64,000 bases of DNA from an uncultured Bacteroidales bacterium (lineage in GTDB: Bacteria > Bacteroidota > Bacteroidia > Bacteroidales > UBA932): contig UQYV01000014.1 of NCBI GenBank assembly GCA_900545245.1, positions 1-64,000 on the forward strand, written 5' to 3'. Under the pieces are notes generated by a model. That model was not told where the DNA came from, searched no databases, and was given only the letters and a program-made list of their open reading frames with translations. The translations under genes and the position numbers were made by a program. The first letter of the stretch is position 1. Every line of letters starts with the position of its first letter. This document shows, piece after piece, positions 10,852-19,343 of this stretch.

Positions 10852-10899
10852 TATAGATATAAGTGTATCAGATTGATTTTTAATTTGTATAAATGTTCG

Positions 10900-10907
10900 C
10901 AAATTTA
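10900..10907 (-). promoter_or_regulatory. -7 promoter box of the polysaccharide operon
   Basis: TAAATTTG on the reverse strand fits TAnnTTTG. The transcript would start near 10896, leaving a leader of about 45 nt before the ATG at 10851. Confidence 0.6.
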
Positions 10908-10980
10908 TAAAAATAAAACCATATAACCCAAATCGAACAGAGTTTGAGAGTATTTGGCAATAAATTGTTGAAAATTGAGG

Positions 10981-10988
10981 TATCTTTG
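10981..10988 (+). promoter_or_regulatory. -7 promoter box of the rightward glycosyltransferase
   Basis: TATCTTTG fits the -7 consensus, with TTTG sequences further upstream. It fixes the start of the following gene at the ATG at 11052, with a leader of about 60 nt. Confidence 0.6.
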
Positions 10989-11051
10989 CAACTTTTTCCG
11001 AAGACCTGCATCTATATAGGCTGTTTAAAGTGGAAAGGAAGGTATTATATT

Positions 11052-12107
11052 ATGGAACTATCTGAGAAAATATCGGTAATCATCCCCGTCTATAACTCTG
11101 CGAAGTATCTTGAGAGGTCTTTGCGCAGCGTTATGGAGCAGACATACCGTAATCTGGAGATAATCTGTGTGAACGATGGTTCGACGGATTCATCTGAGCA
11201 GATTCTTCGGTCTCTTGCGGCCGAGGATTCCCGAATCAGAGTTATCAGCCAGAAAAATGCTGGGCAGGGTGCTGCCCGAAATGCGGGAATAGAAGCCTCC
11301 ACGGCCCCGTGGCTGACTTTTCCTGACTCTGACGACCTGCTCGTTGAGGATGCTTACGAAACCGCAATGAAGGCCATAGAGGAAAATAATCCTGACATGG
11401 TGCATTTTTCCATGAAAGTCGTGACGGATACAGATGCCGAATCCTGCAGCCAGGACAGTGAATACTATTCGGTGAAGACGGACGGACTTTGTCCTGTTAC
11501 GGATGAAATTATCTGTGAGGCAGACAGTTCCGTGAGCAACAAGTTTTTCCGCCGTTCGATAATCGACAAATACAATATCCGTTTTGAGCACATCCGCTAT
11601 GAGGACTTTCAGTTCTCGCGGCAATATCTTTCCGTTGCAAAGAATGTATATTGCATAAGCCGTCAGCTCTACACATATATAAGGCATGCCGGCTCGACAA
11701 TGGATCAGACTTTCAGGGGGACGGTGCACTCAATAGACCATCTGACGGCATTCGTTGCAGTTGCCGACTTTTTCGACCGTAATCTTCCGAAGGCCCGTGC
11801 CCTCAATCTCCAGGCTCGTTTTTTTCTTTCCTGCTATTGGCTTGCAGTCAAATATGCTACGGATTCATCGATTCCTGACATTGTAAGAAAGGCAGAGTCC
11901 ATTTATGGGGGAAGACTCAGCCTTGCAAATCTTGTCGGCCGCAGATACCGCTATGGCACTCTGTGCTTTTACGAGAAAAAACCGCTGCATTTCGTTACGG
12001 AAGCGCTTGAGTTCCTGTTCTCAATCCGCTATGAGCCGCACAGCTACAAGCCATATAAGGTCATGAGACTCATGGGATTACCCTTGTCTAAGGTTCCTGT
12101 AGTCTAA
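11052..12107 (+). CDS. Family 2 glycosyltransferase
   Basis: A 351-residue GT2 enzyme with 'ISVIIPVYNSAKYLERSLRS' at the N-terminus, 'LEIICVNDGSTDSSEQIL', 'NAGQGAARNAGI' and the DxD-like 'FPDSDDLLVEDAY'. It is a likely paralogue of the glycosyltransferase at 9859-10851, transcribed divergently from its own promoter. It probably adds one sugar to a surface glycan on the cytoplasmic face. The ATG is preceded by GGAAAGGAAGG about 10 bp upstream and lies downstream of the -7 box at 10981. Its stop codon overlaps that of the convergent gene (shared CTAA at 12104-12107). Confidence 0.88.
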   Translation: MELSEKISVIIPVYNSAKYLERSLRSVMEQTYRNLEIICVNDGSTDSSEQILRSLAAEDSRIRVISQKNAGQGAARNAGIEASTAPWLTFPDSDDLLVEDAYETAMKAIEENNPDMVHFSMKVVTDTDAESCSQDSEYYSVKTDGLCPVTDEIICEADSSVSNKFFRRSIIDKYNIRFEHIRYEDFQFSRQYLSVAKNVYCISRQLYTYIRHAGSTMDQTFRGTVHSIDHLTAFVAVADFFDRNLPKARALNLQARFFLSCYWLAVKYATDSSIPDIVRKAESIYGGRLSLANLVGRRYRYGTLCFYEKKPLHFVTEALEFLFSIRYEPHSYKPYKVMRLMGLPLSKVPVV

Positions 12108-13048
12108 TGTGATGATTTTATAAGGTGCCAGGCCATTGTCCCGGGCGCAGGCGAGTTTGCCGCCTCCGACCTGTATTCCGTTTTCTGGAACATGGCTTTC
12201 CGAGTCACCTCCTTCCAGAGTTCCGGGCTGTATGGCTCATCCCTGTGGACGAACCAGAGTTCGTGTGCGGCGTCATTGTCGATTTTCGGCATCTTTCTGA
12301 ACTCTTCAGCCGCAGCCTCGTTGTTCTCAACCAGCATCATGAAAAGCAGCTGGTGGATGAAATAGTCCATGGCTCTGTCTTCTCTTCTCCAATATTCGTA
12401 AATGAGTTCAAGCCAGGCTTTTGCGAGGAAGTTTCCTTTCTTTGCGCGTATGAAGCAGTTCTGAATGTCGGCGTAGCTGCCGGTTATCACCTCGCCGCTT
12501 GTATAGACGAAGAATCCGCGTTTCCATAGTTCTGCGGGCAGTGGGGCGGGGATATAGTCCGTCGCGTCGAGCCAAAGTCCTCCATATTTTACCAGCAGGG
12601 CGAGCCTGCAGATGTCGGTATAATGGGCATGACCTATCTTTCCTTCTTTCCGTTTGCGGATTATGTGTTCAGGCAGTTCAATCCATTCGGGAATGCTTTT
12701 CTCGTCCAGGATTACAAGGGGCTCTGGACAGTTTTTTCTTGCGCTCTTCCAGCAGGCTTTTGCAATTTCCGGGGCATTTTCTTCGCCCTGAAGCCAAATG
12801 CTGAAGATTCTTTCCTTTTCTCCCATCCCCTTGGGATTTCCACTATTTTCAACATCATTTCCGGGAAAATCGTGGGAGCCCTCCATCTGGTTTGGGCGGA
12901 GTTCGCGGATAAATTCGTTGTATGGCTCCAGAGCATGGCAGACGGCTTTTCTTATCACCTCGCCTCTTCTGTGCCTGCGTTCCAGCCGTGATTTCCAGAA
13001 AGGATTGAGAATATGTCCTTTTATTATGATTTCTACTTTATAGTTCAT
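12104..13048 (-). CDS. Capsular polysaccharide synthesis-type glycosyltransferase
   Basis: A 314-residue protein with the features of the DXD-sugar-binding / Caps_synth group of GT-A glycosyltransferases (GT32-like): 'RIFSIWLQGEENAPEIAKAC', 'LDEKSIPEWIELPEHI', 'HYTDICRLALLVKYGGLWLD' followed by 'ATDYI', and 'NCFIRAKKGNFLAKAW'. The GG-LWLDAT segment holds the DxD-equivalent. It probably transfers a sugar onto a capsule or O-antigen precursor. It is a single gene converging on the GT2 gene, with a 4-bp overlap at the stop codons. The sugar is not predictable. Confidence 0.82.
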   Translation of the reverse strand: MNYKVEIIIKGHILNPFWKSRLERRHRRGEVIRKAVCHALEPYNEFIRELRPNQMEGSHDFPGNDVENSGNPKGMGEKERIFSIWLQGEENAPEIAKACWKSARKNCPEPLVILDEKSIPEWIELPEHIIRKRKEGKIGHAHYTDICRLALLVKYGGLWLDATDYIPAPLPAELWKRGFFVYTSGEVITGSYADIQNCFIRAKKGNFLAKAWLELIYEYWRREDRAMDYFIHQLLFMMLVENNEAAAEEFRKMPKIDNDAAHELWFVHRDEPYSPELWKEVTRKAMFQKTEYRSEAANSPAPGTMAWHLIKSSH

Positions 13049-13163
13049 TTTTCTTCTTTTGCTTTTGCCGATTTTTTAAAATTCTTCCCATAATGGACGA
13101 AAAAACAATCGTTTATGCACAAACAAAGATAAACAAAAACTTTATAAAATGTAAAAAAATATC

Positions 13164-13171
13164 TAAATTTG
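13164..13171 (+). promoter_or_regulatory. -7 promoter box of the NifU-like/GGGtGRT operon
   Basis: TAAATTTG fits TAnnTTTG and is followed by a leader of about 90 nt to the ATG at 13266. Confidence 0.55.
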
Positions 13172-13265
13172 CAGCGGATTGTGTGCCGTGGGGCGAAGAG
13201 CCTTTTCTGCGGCATGCTTTTGGGATTTTAAGATATTAAAAGCTAAACAATTATAAAACAATTTT

Positions 13266-13967
13266 ATGATTTATTCACACGAAGTGCAGCAGATGTGCTG
13301 CGTTGCAAAGGGACCGAATCATGGTCCCGCTCCAATTCCTGAAGAGGGAAAATGGGTAAAAGCTAAAGAAGTTACCGATATCTCCGGCCTTACACATGGT
13401 ATCGGCTGGTGCGCTCCTCAGCAGGGAGCCTGCAAGCTTACGCTCAACGTGAAGGACGGAATCATCCAAGAGGCTCTCGTCGAGACAATCGGATGCTCAG
13501 GAATGACCCACTCTGCCGCAATGGCTTCTGAGATTCTTCCGGGCAAGACCATTCTCGAGGCTCTCAACACCGACCTCGTGTGCGATGCAATCAACACCGC
13601 GATGCGTGAACTTTTCCTCCAGATTGTCTACGGACGCACCCAGTCAGCTTTCTCCGAAGGCGGACTTATGATTGGCGCCGGACTTGAGGACCTCGGAAAG
13701 GGACTCCGCAGCCAGGTAGGCACGCTCTATGGAACACTTGCAAAAGGACCTCGCTATCTCGAAATGGCAGAAGGTTACATCAAGACTCTCGCTCTTGACA
13801 AGGATGATCAGATTTGCGGATATGAGTTCGTTCATATGGGTAAATTTATGGACCTCGTAAAGAAGGGCGTTGACGCAAATGAGGCTCTCAAGCAGGTGAC
13901 CGGTTCTTACGGACGCTTCACCAAGGAGGCTGGTGCCGTTAAGTATATTGATCCACGTAAAGAATAA
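13266..13967 (+). CDS. NifU N-terminal-like iron-sulfur scaffold protein
   Basis: A 233-residue cytoplasmic protein resembling the NifU/IscU scaffold family. Cysteines occur as 'QQMCCVAKG' (11-12), 'GIGWCAPQQGACKLTLNVKD' (about 48-55) and 'ETIGCSGMTHSAAMASE', the latter like the GC..S.ASaSmm motif of IscU/NifU. The C-terminal half has no family I can name. It is the first gene of an operon with the GGGtGRT gene 12 bp downstream, a pairing common in anaerobic Bacteroidetes and Firmicutes. A role in Fe-S or metal assembly is inferred from the family and is not proven. Confidence 0.75.
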   Translation: MIYSHEVQQMCCVAKGPNHGPAPIPEEGKWVKAKEVTDISGLTHGIGWCAPQQGACKLTLNVKDGIIQEALVETIGCSGMTHSAAMASEILPGKTILEALNTDLVCDAINTAMRELFLQIVYGRTQSAFSEGGLMIGAGLEDLGKGLRSQVGTLYGTLAKGPRYLEMAEGYIKTLALDKDDQICGYEFVHMGKFMDLVKKGVDANEALKQVTGSYGRFTKEAGAVKYIDPRKE

Positions 13968-13979
13968 GGAGAAAAGACA

Positions 13980-14990
13980 ATGATAAGAGAAGTTAAGTTC
14001 GAAAGCCAGGATCGTCGTATCAAACAGATACTTGCTGTCCTCAACGAAAACGGTATCAAGGATATTGAAGAGGCCAACGCGATTTGCGACCAATTCGGTC
14101 TCGATCCTTACAAGACCTGCGAAGACACCCAGCCAATCTGCTTCGAGAACGCAAAGTGGGCATACGTTGTCGGCTCTGCAATCGCAATCAAGAAAGGTTG
14201 CAAGAACGCTGCTGAGGCTGCTGAGGCAATCGGTCTCGGCCTCCAGGCATTCTGCATCCCCGGTTCTGTAGCTGACGACCGCAAGGTCGGTCTTGGTCAC
14301 GGAAACCTCGCAGCGATGCTTCTTCGCGAGGAGACAAAATGTTTCGCATTCCTCGCAGGACACGAGTCTTTCGCTGCTGCTGAGGGAGCAATCAAAATTG
14401 CTGCAAAGGCAGACAAAGTTCGTAAAGAGCCTCTCCGCTGCATCCTCAACGGTCTCGGAAAGGACGCCGCTCAGATTATTTCCCGCATCAACGGATTTAC
14501 ATACGTTCAGACAAAGTTCGACTACTACACAGGTAAGCTTGAGGTGGTTCGTGAAATCGCCTACAGCGACGGTCCGCGTGCAAAGGTAAAGTGCTATGGT
14601 GCAGACGACGTTCGTGAGGGCGTTGCAATCATGTGGCACGAGGGAGTTGATGTTTCCATCACAGGAAACTCCACCAACCCTACCCGTTTCCAGCACCCTG
14701 TTGCCGGCACTTACAAAAAGGAGCGTATCCTTGCCGGCAAGCCATATTTCTCAGTGGCTTCAGGTGGTGGTACAGGCCGTACTCTTCACCCGGACAATAT
14801 GGCGGCGGGTCCTGCATCTTACGGTATGACTGACACTATGGGTCGTATGCACTCTGACGCTCAGTTCGCAGGTTCTTCTTCTGTTCCTGCACACGTTGAG
14901 ATGATGGGATTCCTCGGAATCGGAAACAACCCGATGGTTGGTTGCACAGTGGCTTGCGCAGTTGACGTTGCCACTGCTCTCAACAAATAA
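13980..14990 (+). CDS. GGGtGRT protein (uncharacterised conserved family)
   Basis: A 336-residue protein carrying the defining 'GGGTGRT' motif at residues 262-268, in the context 'YFSVASGGGTGRTLHPDN'. Other conserved-looking parts are 'GHGNLAAMLLREETKCFAF' and 'GNSTNPTRFQHPVAGTY'. The N-terminal part has Cys in 'YKTCEDTQPICFENA'. The family is known by this motif but has no established function. It is tightly linked to the NifU-like gene (12-bp gap), which suggests a joint role in Fe-S or redox metabolism. A purine-rich GGAGAAAAG precedes the ATG. Confidence 0.85.
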   Translation: MIREVKFESQDRRIKQILAVLNENGIKDIEEANAICDQFGLDPYKTCEDTQPICFENAKWAYVVGSAIAIKKGCKNAAEAAEAIGLGLQAFCIPGSVADDRKVGLGHGNLAAMLLREETKCFAFLAGHESFAAAEGAIKIAAKADKVRKEPLRCILNGLGKDAAQIISRINGFTYVQTKFDYYTGKLEVVREIAYSDGPRAKVKCYGADDVREGVAIMWHEGVDVSITGNSTNPTRFQHPVAGTYKKERILAGKPYFSVASGGGTGRTLHPDNMAAGPASYGMTDTMGRMHSDAQFAGSSSVPAHVEMMGFLGIGNNPMVGCTVACAVDVATALNK

Positions 14991-15009
14991 TCAGTATAAC
15001 AATTTTATT

Positions 15010-16224
15010 ATGAAAAAGTTATTTACAATTATGGCGGTTCTTTCCCTTTCTGTGGCAGCATTTGCCCAGGAAGACGGAAACAGGGATGCCGACGGCAAGA
15101 TTGTCCGAGGCCCTTATGAAACCAACAGTTTTTGGGATAACTGGGGCATCGGTGTCGCCGGTGGTGTCAATTTCATCGGCGACCGCAATGTGAAGCCGGG
15201 TGTCGGAGGTAACTTTGAATTCAATGTTTCAAAGTATTTCACTCCGTGCTACGGCTTGAGATTCGGATTCCAGGGAATCACCGCACGAGGTTCTGCGAAC
15301 AAGGAGTATCAGCCGTTTTTCTACACGGAGAAGGACGGACGCTATGTGAATCGTATAGGCTTAGGCTACATTCACGGCGACTTCATGTGGAACATTTCCA
15401 ACGAGTTTTGGGGCTATAGGGAGTCACGCGTCTACAACTGCGTTCCTTATCTCCACGCCGGTCTCCTTCTCACAGGAAACCGCAACAATGCTGACAGCAA
15501 GCTCAAGTTCGGCAAAGAACTTGGAGCCGGAGCCGGTATCTACAACTCATTCAAGGTCTGCAAGAGACTCGACATCACTCTTGATGTCCGCGGAATCCTT
15601 TACAACGGACGGGCAATAGCTCTTCCCAATGGTGTATCCGGTGAGATTTCTGTTTCTGCCGGTCTTAACGTGAATCTTGGCAAGACGGCTGCGTGGAAGC
15701 GTTCAGCAGGCATTTCTCCTAAACAGTGGAAAGATGCCAACGATGCGCTTTCAGATGCCAACAGTGCTCTTGACAAGGCAAAGGCTGACGCCGCAGCCAA
15801 GGACAAGGCTCTCGCCGCAAAGGATGAGGAACTTGCTAAGGCAAAGGCTGATGCAGAGGCTGCAAGAAAGGCAGCAGCAGAGAAGAAAGCCGTTCTTTCT
15901 GACGTGACCCCTGCAACGATGTACTTCAACATAGGCGAGTCCGAGCTTCCTGTCAAGGAGCGTCTCCACCTCGACTACTATGTCAAGACTGTCATCGCCA
16001 ATGTGGACGAAAACAGGACTATCGTGATTACCGGTACTGCCGACAAGAACACAGGTTCAGCTTCACGCAACCGTAAACTTGCAGAGAAACGTGTGCAGTA
16101 TGTTCAGGATCTGCTCGTCAACAAGTACAACATCGCTCCTTCACGCATCGTCGCGAAGTCTGAGGTTGTGAAGGCTAAGTCAGCGGATGCGCCATTGTCT
16201 CGTTCTATCGTGATCGCCCTCTAA
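15010..16224 (+). CDS. OmpA-family outer membrane protein
   Basis: A 404-residue exported protein. It has a signal peptide 'MKKLFTIMAVLSLSVAAFAQ', an N-terminal beta-barrel region (alternating Gly/aromatic strands, about 25-235), and an Ala/Lys/Asp-rich coiled coil (about 245-300). The C-terminal OmpA-like peptidoglycan-binding domain (about 305-404) includes 'NRTIVITGTADKNTGS' and 'NRKLAEKRVQYVQDLL'. It anchors the outer membrane to the cell wall. The start at 15010 was chosen because the signal peptide begins there. It lies 19 bp after the GGGtGRT stop and may share its transcript. A strong terminator follows at 16360. Confidence 0.9.
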   Translation: MKKLFTIMAVLSLSVAAFAQEDGNRDADGKIVRGPYETNSFWDNWGIGVAGGVNFIGDRNVKPGVGGNFEFNVSKYFTPCYGLRFGFQGITARGSANKEYQPFFYTEKDGRYVNRIGLGYIHGDFMWNISNEFWGYRESRVYNCVPYLHAGLLLTGNRNNADSKLKFGKELGAGAGIYNSFKVCKRLDITLDVRGILYNGRAIALPNGVSGEISVSAGLNVNLGKTAAWKRSAGISPKQWKDANDALSDANSALDKAKADAAAKDKALAAKDEELAKAKADAEAARKAAAEKKAVLSDVTPATMYFNIGESELPVKERLHLDYYVKTVIANVDENRTIVITGTADKNTGSASRNRKLAEKRVQYVQDLLVNKYNIAPSRIVAKSEVVKAKSADAPLSRSIVIAL

Positions 16225-16229
16225 TATGG

Positions 16230-16345
16230 GGCGCCTAAAAGGCGGTCTGCGGCGTTGGACACTTCGTCAAAATCCTCACAACCATAAGGTTGCTGCGGTA
16301 TTTGACTTCATCGTCCGCCTTGCATCCCATCCTTTTATGCATCCC
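16230..16345 (+). repeat. Dispersed hairpin repeat, family 2, copy A
   Basis: About 110 bp with a core ATCCTCACAACC-AT(A)AGGTTGCTGCGG that forms a small hairpin (CAACC/GGTTG), ending in a CGCCTTGCATCCCATCC-like tail. It is matched in inverted orientation at 16420-16532 and more distantly at 41664-41775. It sits between the OmpA-family stop codon and its terminator. Confidence 0.75.
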
Positions 16346-16359
16346 CTAATATAAGTTTG

Positions 16360-16397
16360 ATCCCGGAATTTGACTCAGTTCAAATCCCGGGATTTTT
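16360..16397 (+). terminator. Rho-independent terminator after the OmpA-family gene
   Basis: Arms ATCCCGGAATTTGA and TTCAAATCCCGGGAT form a long stem followed by TTTTT. It lies exactly between the two inverted repeat copies A and B. Confidence 0.8.
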
Positions 16398-16419
16398 GCT
16401 ATAGTGGATTGCAGAGAGG

Positions 16420-16532
16420 CAAAAAGATGAAGAAAAGGATGGAGTGCAAGGCGCTCGGCGAAGGGGAAACCGCAGCAACCTAATGGTTGTGAGGATTTCA
16501 CCAAGACGAGCAACGAAGCAATCCGCCTTTTA
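16420..16532 (-). repeat. Dispersed hairpin repeat, family 2, copy B (inverted)
   Basis: Read on the reverse strand it closely matches copy A, including the ATCCTCACAACC/TTAGGTTGCTGCGG core and a CCATCCTTTT tail. It begins at the stop codon of the HAD gene. With copy A it brackets the terminator as a large imperfect inverted repeat. Confidence 0.75.
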
Positions 16533-17372
16533 TTCGCTTTTTGCCAAAACCTGCAGGTGGTAATCAGCCCGTATCTTATCAATAATAGAGCAGACCAGTT
16601 CAAACGTGCGACTGTCGCGGGTGTAGCGGGCAGGTGTGATAAAATTGACACGCCCCTGTTTCAGAAGCGTCCGTGCGGTTTTGATCTTCTTGGGAATCAA
16701 CGGATTGTAGACGCCGATTGAATGTCCGCCGAACATCTTCACAATCTTCATGCACGGGACATCGGTCTCGCCGTCTCCGAAATAAATCATGTGGGGGAAC
16801 GGAATCCTCTTCTTGTCCTCAACCTGACTCTCGTTGACTTTCTTGTTGTCCCTTATACTCAGGATTCCCTTGTTTATCTTGAACAGAAATTGGGTCTTCG
16901 CGGTGTAGTCAACCGCGACACCGGGCCAAATTGCCACACCGTCTTCATTATAGAGGTAGGAGCATGCGAAAATTCGCTTGAACTCTTTGGCAATCGGTGT
17001 TCCCTCTATCATTTCGGCGAGTCCGGACGAATTGATGTAGTGTTCCACTATGACACCGTGCTCCTTTCCATATTCATTGACGGCGGAGAACCATTCCTTC
17101 ACTCCCTCAAAAAGTTCTATCTTTTTCCCGAAACGACGGAAATCCTTTCTTGTAAGTCGTATTCCGAGTCTACGGGCCTCATCGAACATGAGTTTCATAT
17201 AACTCAAGATGTTGCTCGCGTCCTGTTCTATTGCAATGTCATCGCTTTCGGTCCAGAATTCCTTAGGGTCTTTCCCTATAGCCTGGATAAATCCGAATTC
17301 CTGCATGTTTCCCGGAGAGAGGGTCCCGTCGAAGTCGTAAACGAGCGCAACAATTGGTTTCTTTCTCATCAT
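16530..17372 (-). CDS. HAD-superfamily phosphatase
   Basis: A 280-residue haloacid-dehalogenase-fold hydrolase. Motif I is 'VYDFDGTLSPG' near the N-terminus (nucleophile Asp), motif II a Ser in 'INSSG', motif III basic residues, and motif IV 'YFGDGETDVPCMKIV'. Such enzymes remove phosphate from small metabolites; the substrate is not evident, and the lid region (about 30-130) is all-helical. I place the start at the ATG at 17372 (or 17369) because the -7 box TATATTTG lies at 17418-17411, so an in-frame GTG at 17411 cannot be used. It is transcribed divergently from the acyl-CoA synthetase. Confidence 0.85.
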   Translation of the reverse strand: MMRKKPIVALVYDFDGTLSPGNMQEFGFIQAIGKDPKEFWTESDDIAIEQDASNILSYMKLMFDEARRLGIRLTRKDFRRFGKKIELFEGVKEWFSAVNEYGKEHGVIVEHYINSSGLAEMIEGTPIAKEFKRIFACSYLYNEDGVAIWPGVAVDYTAKTQFLFKINKGILSIRDNKKVNESQVEDKKRIPFPHMIYFGDGETDVPCMKIVKMFGGHSIGVYNPLIPKKIKTARTLLKQGRVNFITPARYTRDSRTFELVCSIIDKIRADYHLQVLAKSE

Positions 17373-17410
17373 ATCCAAATTTTTACCACATAAAATGAGA
17401 TATTTCGCCA

Positions 17411-17418
17411 CAAATATA
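17411..17418 (-). promoter_or_regulatory. -7 promoter box of the HAD phosphatase gene
   Basis: TATATTTG on the reverse strand fits TAnnTTTG. The transcript would start near 17407, so translation must start at 17372 or 17369. Confidence 0.6.
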
Positions 17419-17449
17419 GAAAAAATAAGCTTCTGATGCGTCTTTTCAT

Positions 17450-17457
17450 TAATTTTG
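17450..17457 (+). promoter_or_regulatory. -7 promoter box of the acyl-CoA synthetase gene
   Basis: TAATTTTG fits TAnnTTTG and lies 36 bp before the ATG. It is back to back with the divergent HAD promoter, about 30 bp away. Confidence 0.6.
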
Positions 17458-17493
17458 CCGACGTTTTGAGTTATTCATGGAAAAACTGACAAT

Positions 17494-19152
17494 ATGACGA
17501 ATAAACCAATGAAACATTATTTCACGAGGCTGACAGAAGCAATCCGTGAAAATTGGGAAACTCCGGCTCTCTGCAACTACCGGGGAGACGAGTTTACTTT
17601 CGGGCAGGTGGCGACTCTCATCGCGAAGTTCCATATATGTTTTGAAGAAGGCGGGGTGAAGAAGGGCGACAAGATTGCTCTTTGCGCGAAGAATTCCGCG
17701 AAATGGGGAATATCTTTCCTTGCAATCAACACCTACGAGGCAATCGTTGTTCCTATTCTTGCTGACTTCACTCCAGAGAGCGTCAACTCCCTTGTCGACC
17801 ATTCTGAAAGTGTGATTCTCTTCACGAACGCCGACATGTGGAAGAAGTTGGACATCAAGGCGATGCCGCGGGTTCACACCGTCATTTCAGTTGACGACTT
17901 TTCCCTTCTCTACACCTCTCACGAAAATGTCCGCACAGCAATGAAGAACCTTCAGGCTGCGTTTGAGAAGAAGTATCCTCTTGGATTCACCCGCGAAAAC
18001 GTCAATTATCCGACCGATAATGACAAGGAACTTGCGATAATCAACTACACTTCAGGCACAACGAGCGCACCTAAGGGTGTCATGCTCCGTTACGAGTGTC
18101 TCAGCGCAAATGTAGAGTTCGGTCAGGAGCACATCCCGTCCCATCCGGGCGACAAGATTGTCTCAATGCTCCCGATGGCTCATATGTACGGAATGATGTT
18201 CGAGCTCATCTATCCGCTCTGCGGCGGCTCAACCATCTACTACCTCGGTAAGACACCGACACCGGCCCTGCTGCTCGGTGCGATGAAGGAGGTTCATCCT
18301 TATCTTGTCGTCACGGTTCCGCTCGTCATGGAGAAAATATTTAAGTCTGCCGTCCTTCCTGTTGTCAGCAAGCCGGTCGTGCAGTTTGCCTTGAAGGTTC
18401 CTGGCGTCAATACCATTATTTACAAGAAAATTCGCGAGAAACTTCTCGATGCTTTCGGCGGCAAGGTTCAGATGTTTATTATGGGCGGTGCAGCGCTTAA
18501 CCCGGAAGTTGAGATGTGGTTCCGCAAGATCGGTCTTCCGTTCACAATTGGCTACGGAATGACGGAGGCGGCTCCTCTCCTCGCCTATGAAGACTGGAAG
18601 AAGTTCGCGCTCCGTTCCTGTGGAAAGGCTGTTGACAGGGCTGAGGTTCGCATCGACTCCGAAGACCCGCAGAATGTTGTGGGACAGATTCAGGCACGCG
18701 GAACGAGCATAATGAGCGGTTACTACAAGAACGATGAGGCAACAAAGGCAGCATTCTCTGAGGACGGATGGCTCAACACCGGAGACCTCGGAGTGATTGA
18801 CGCCGACGGAAACATATTCATCCGCGGACGCAGCAAGAATATGATTCTTTCCTCAAACGGACAGAATATCTATCCGGAGGAAATAGAGGCTGCGGTGAAC
18901 AATCAGCCGTATGTTGTTGAGTCTGTGGTCGTTGACCGCGCTTCGAAACTTGTCGCACTTGTCTATCTCGACCAGAAGCAGATTGAGACTGACGGGCTTG
19001 ACGGTGAGGCCCTTTCAGAGAAAATGCATGACATGCAGGTTATTCTGAACAAGTCTCTTCCATCGTATAGCCAGATATCGAAGGTCGAGATTGTCGACAA
19101 ACCGTTTGAAAAAACTCCTAAAATGAGTATCAAGAGGTTCCTTTACAGGTAA
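17494..19152 (+). CDS. Long-chain acyl-CoA synthetase (AMP-binding)
   Basis: A 552-residue member of the adenylate-forming enzyme family. It has the P-loop 'INYTSGTTSAPKGVMLRYE' (about 183-201), 'GYGMTEAAPLLAYED', 'LNTGDLGVIDADGNIFIRGR' and the hinge/Lys-containing C-terminal domain ending 'EKTPKMSIKRFLYR'. It activates a carboxylic acid, most likely a fatty acid, to acyl-AMP and then acyl-CoA in the cytoplasm. Length fits FadD-type enzymes of Bacteroidetes. It is monocistronic, with its own promoter at 17450 and a terminator at 19206. The exact chain length is not predictable. Confidence 0.9.
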   Translation: MTNKPMKHYFTRLTEAIRENWETPALCNYRGDEFTFGQVATLIAKFHICFEEGGVKKGDKIALCAKNSAKWGISFLAINTYEAIVVPILADFTPESVNSLVDHSESVILFTNADMWKKLDIKAMPRVHTVISVDDFSLLYTSHENVRTAMKNLQAAFEKKYPLGFTRENVNYPTDNDKELAIINYTSGTTSAPKGVMLRYECLSANVEFGQEHIPSHPGDKIVSMLPMAHMYGMMFELIYPLCGGSTIYYLGKTPTPALLLGAMKEVHPYLVVTVPLVMEKIFKSAVLPVVSKPVVQFALKVPGVNTIIYKKIREKLLDAFGGKVQMFIMGGAALNPEVEMWFRKIGLPFTIGYGMTEAAPLLAYEDWKKFALRSCGKAVDRAEVRIDSEDPQNVVGQIQARGTSIMSGYYKNDEATKAAFSEDGWLNTGDLGVIDADGNIFIRGRSKNMILSSNGQNIYPEEIEAAVNNQPYVVESVVVDRASKLVALVYLDQKQIETDGLDGEALSEKMHDMQVILNKSLPSYSQISKVEIVDKPFEKTPKMSIKRFLYR

Positions 19153-19205
19153 TCTCTCTGCATACATACATACTTACATACATACAACGCTTATTTTTAA
19201 GGATT

Positions 19206-19238
19206 CCGGGCTTGGTTGTGAAATCGGGCCCGGTTTTT
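19206..19238 (+). terminator. Rho-independent terminator after the acyl-CoA synthetase gene
   Basis: CCGGGC and GCCCGG arms followed by TTTTTCTTT. A run of CATA repeats (about 19160-19185) precedes it. Confidence 0.7.
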
Positions 19239-19245
19239 CTTTGCT

Positions 19246-19270
19246 CTGACAAAGGACTGACAAAATGTCG
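19246..19270 (+). promoter_or_regulatory. Candidate heat-shock operator upstream of htpG
   Basis: TGACAAAGG followed by TGACAAAATGTCG. The second half is palindrome-like and matches, on the opposite strand, the perfect palindrome TGACAATTTGTCA at 39572 upstream of groES (12 of 14 positions including the flanking C). The shared motif at two chaperone loci suggests a common regulator. Confidence 0.5.
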
Positions 19271-19343
19271 CTTTCCTTATTAGTGGTATCGCTTTTGAGA
19301 CATTCCGGCATCATATATTGTGATAAATAAAAAACTAAATATT

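Noticed and set aside
13644..14696. 350-codon open frame opposite the NifU-like/GGGtGRT genes
   Set aside because: It spans two convincing genes in antisense and shows no family motifs.
19160..19185. CATA tandem repeats after the acyl-CoA synthetase gene
   Set aside because: Short microsatellite in a 3' untranslated region with no sign of function.
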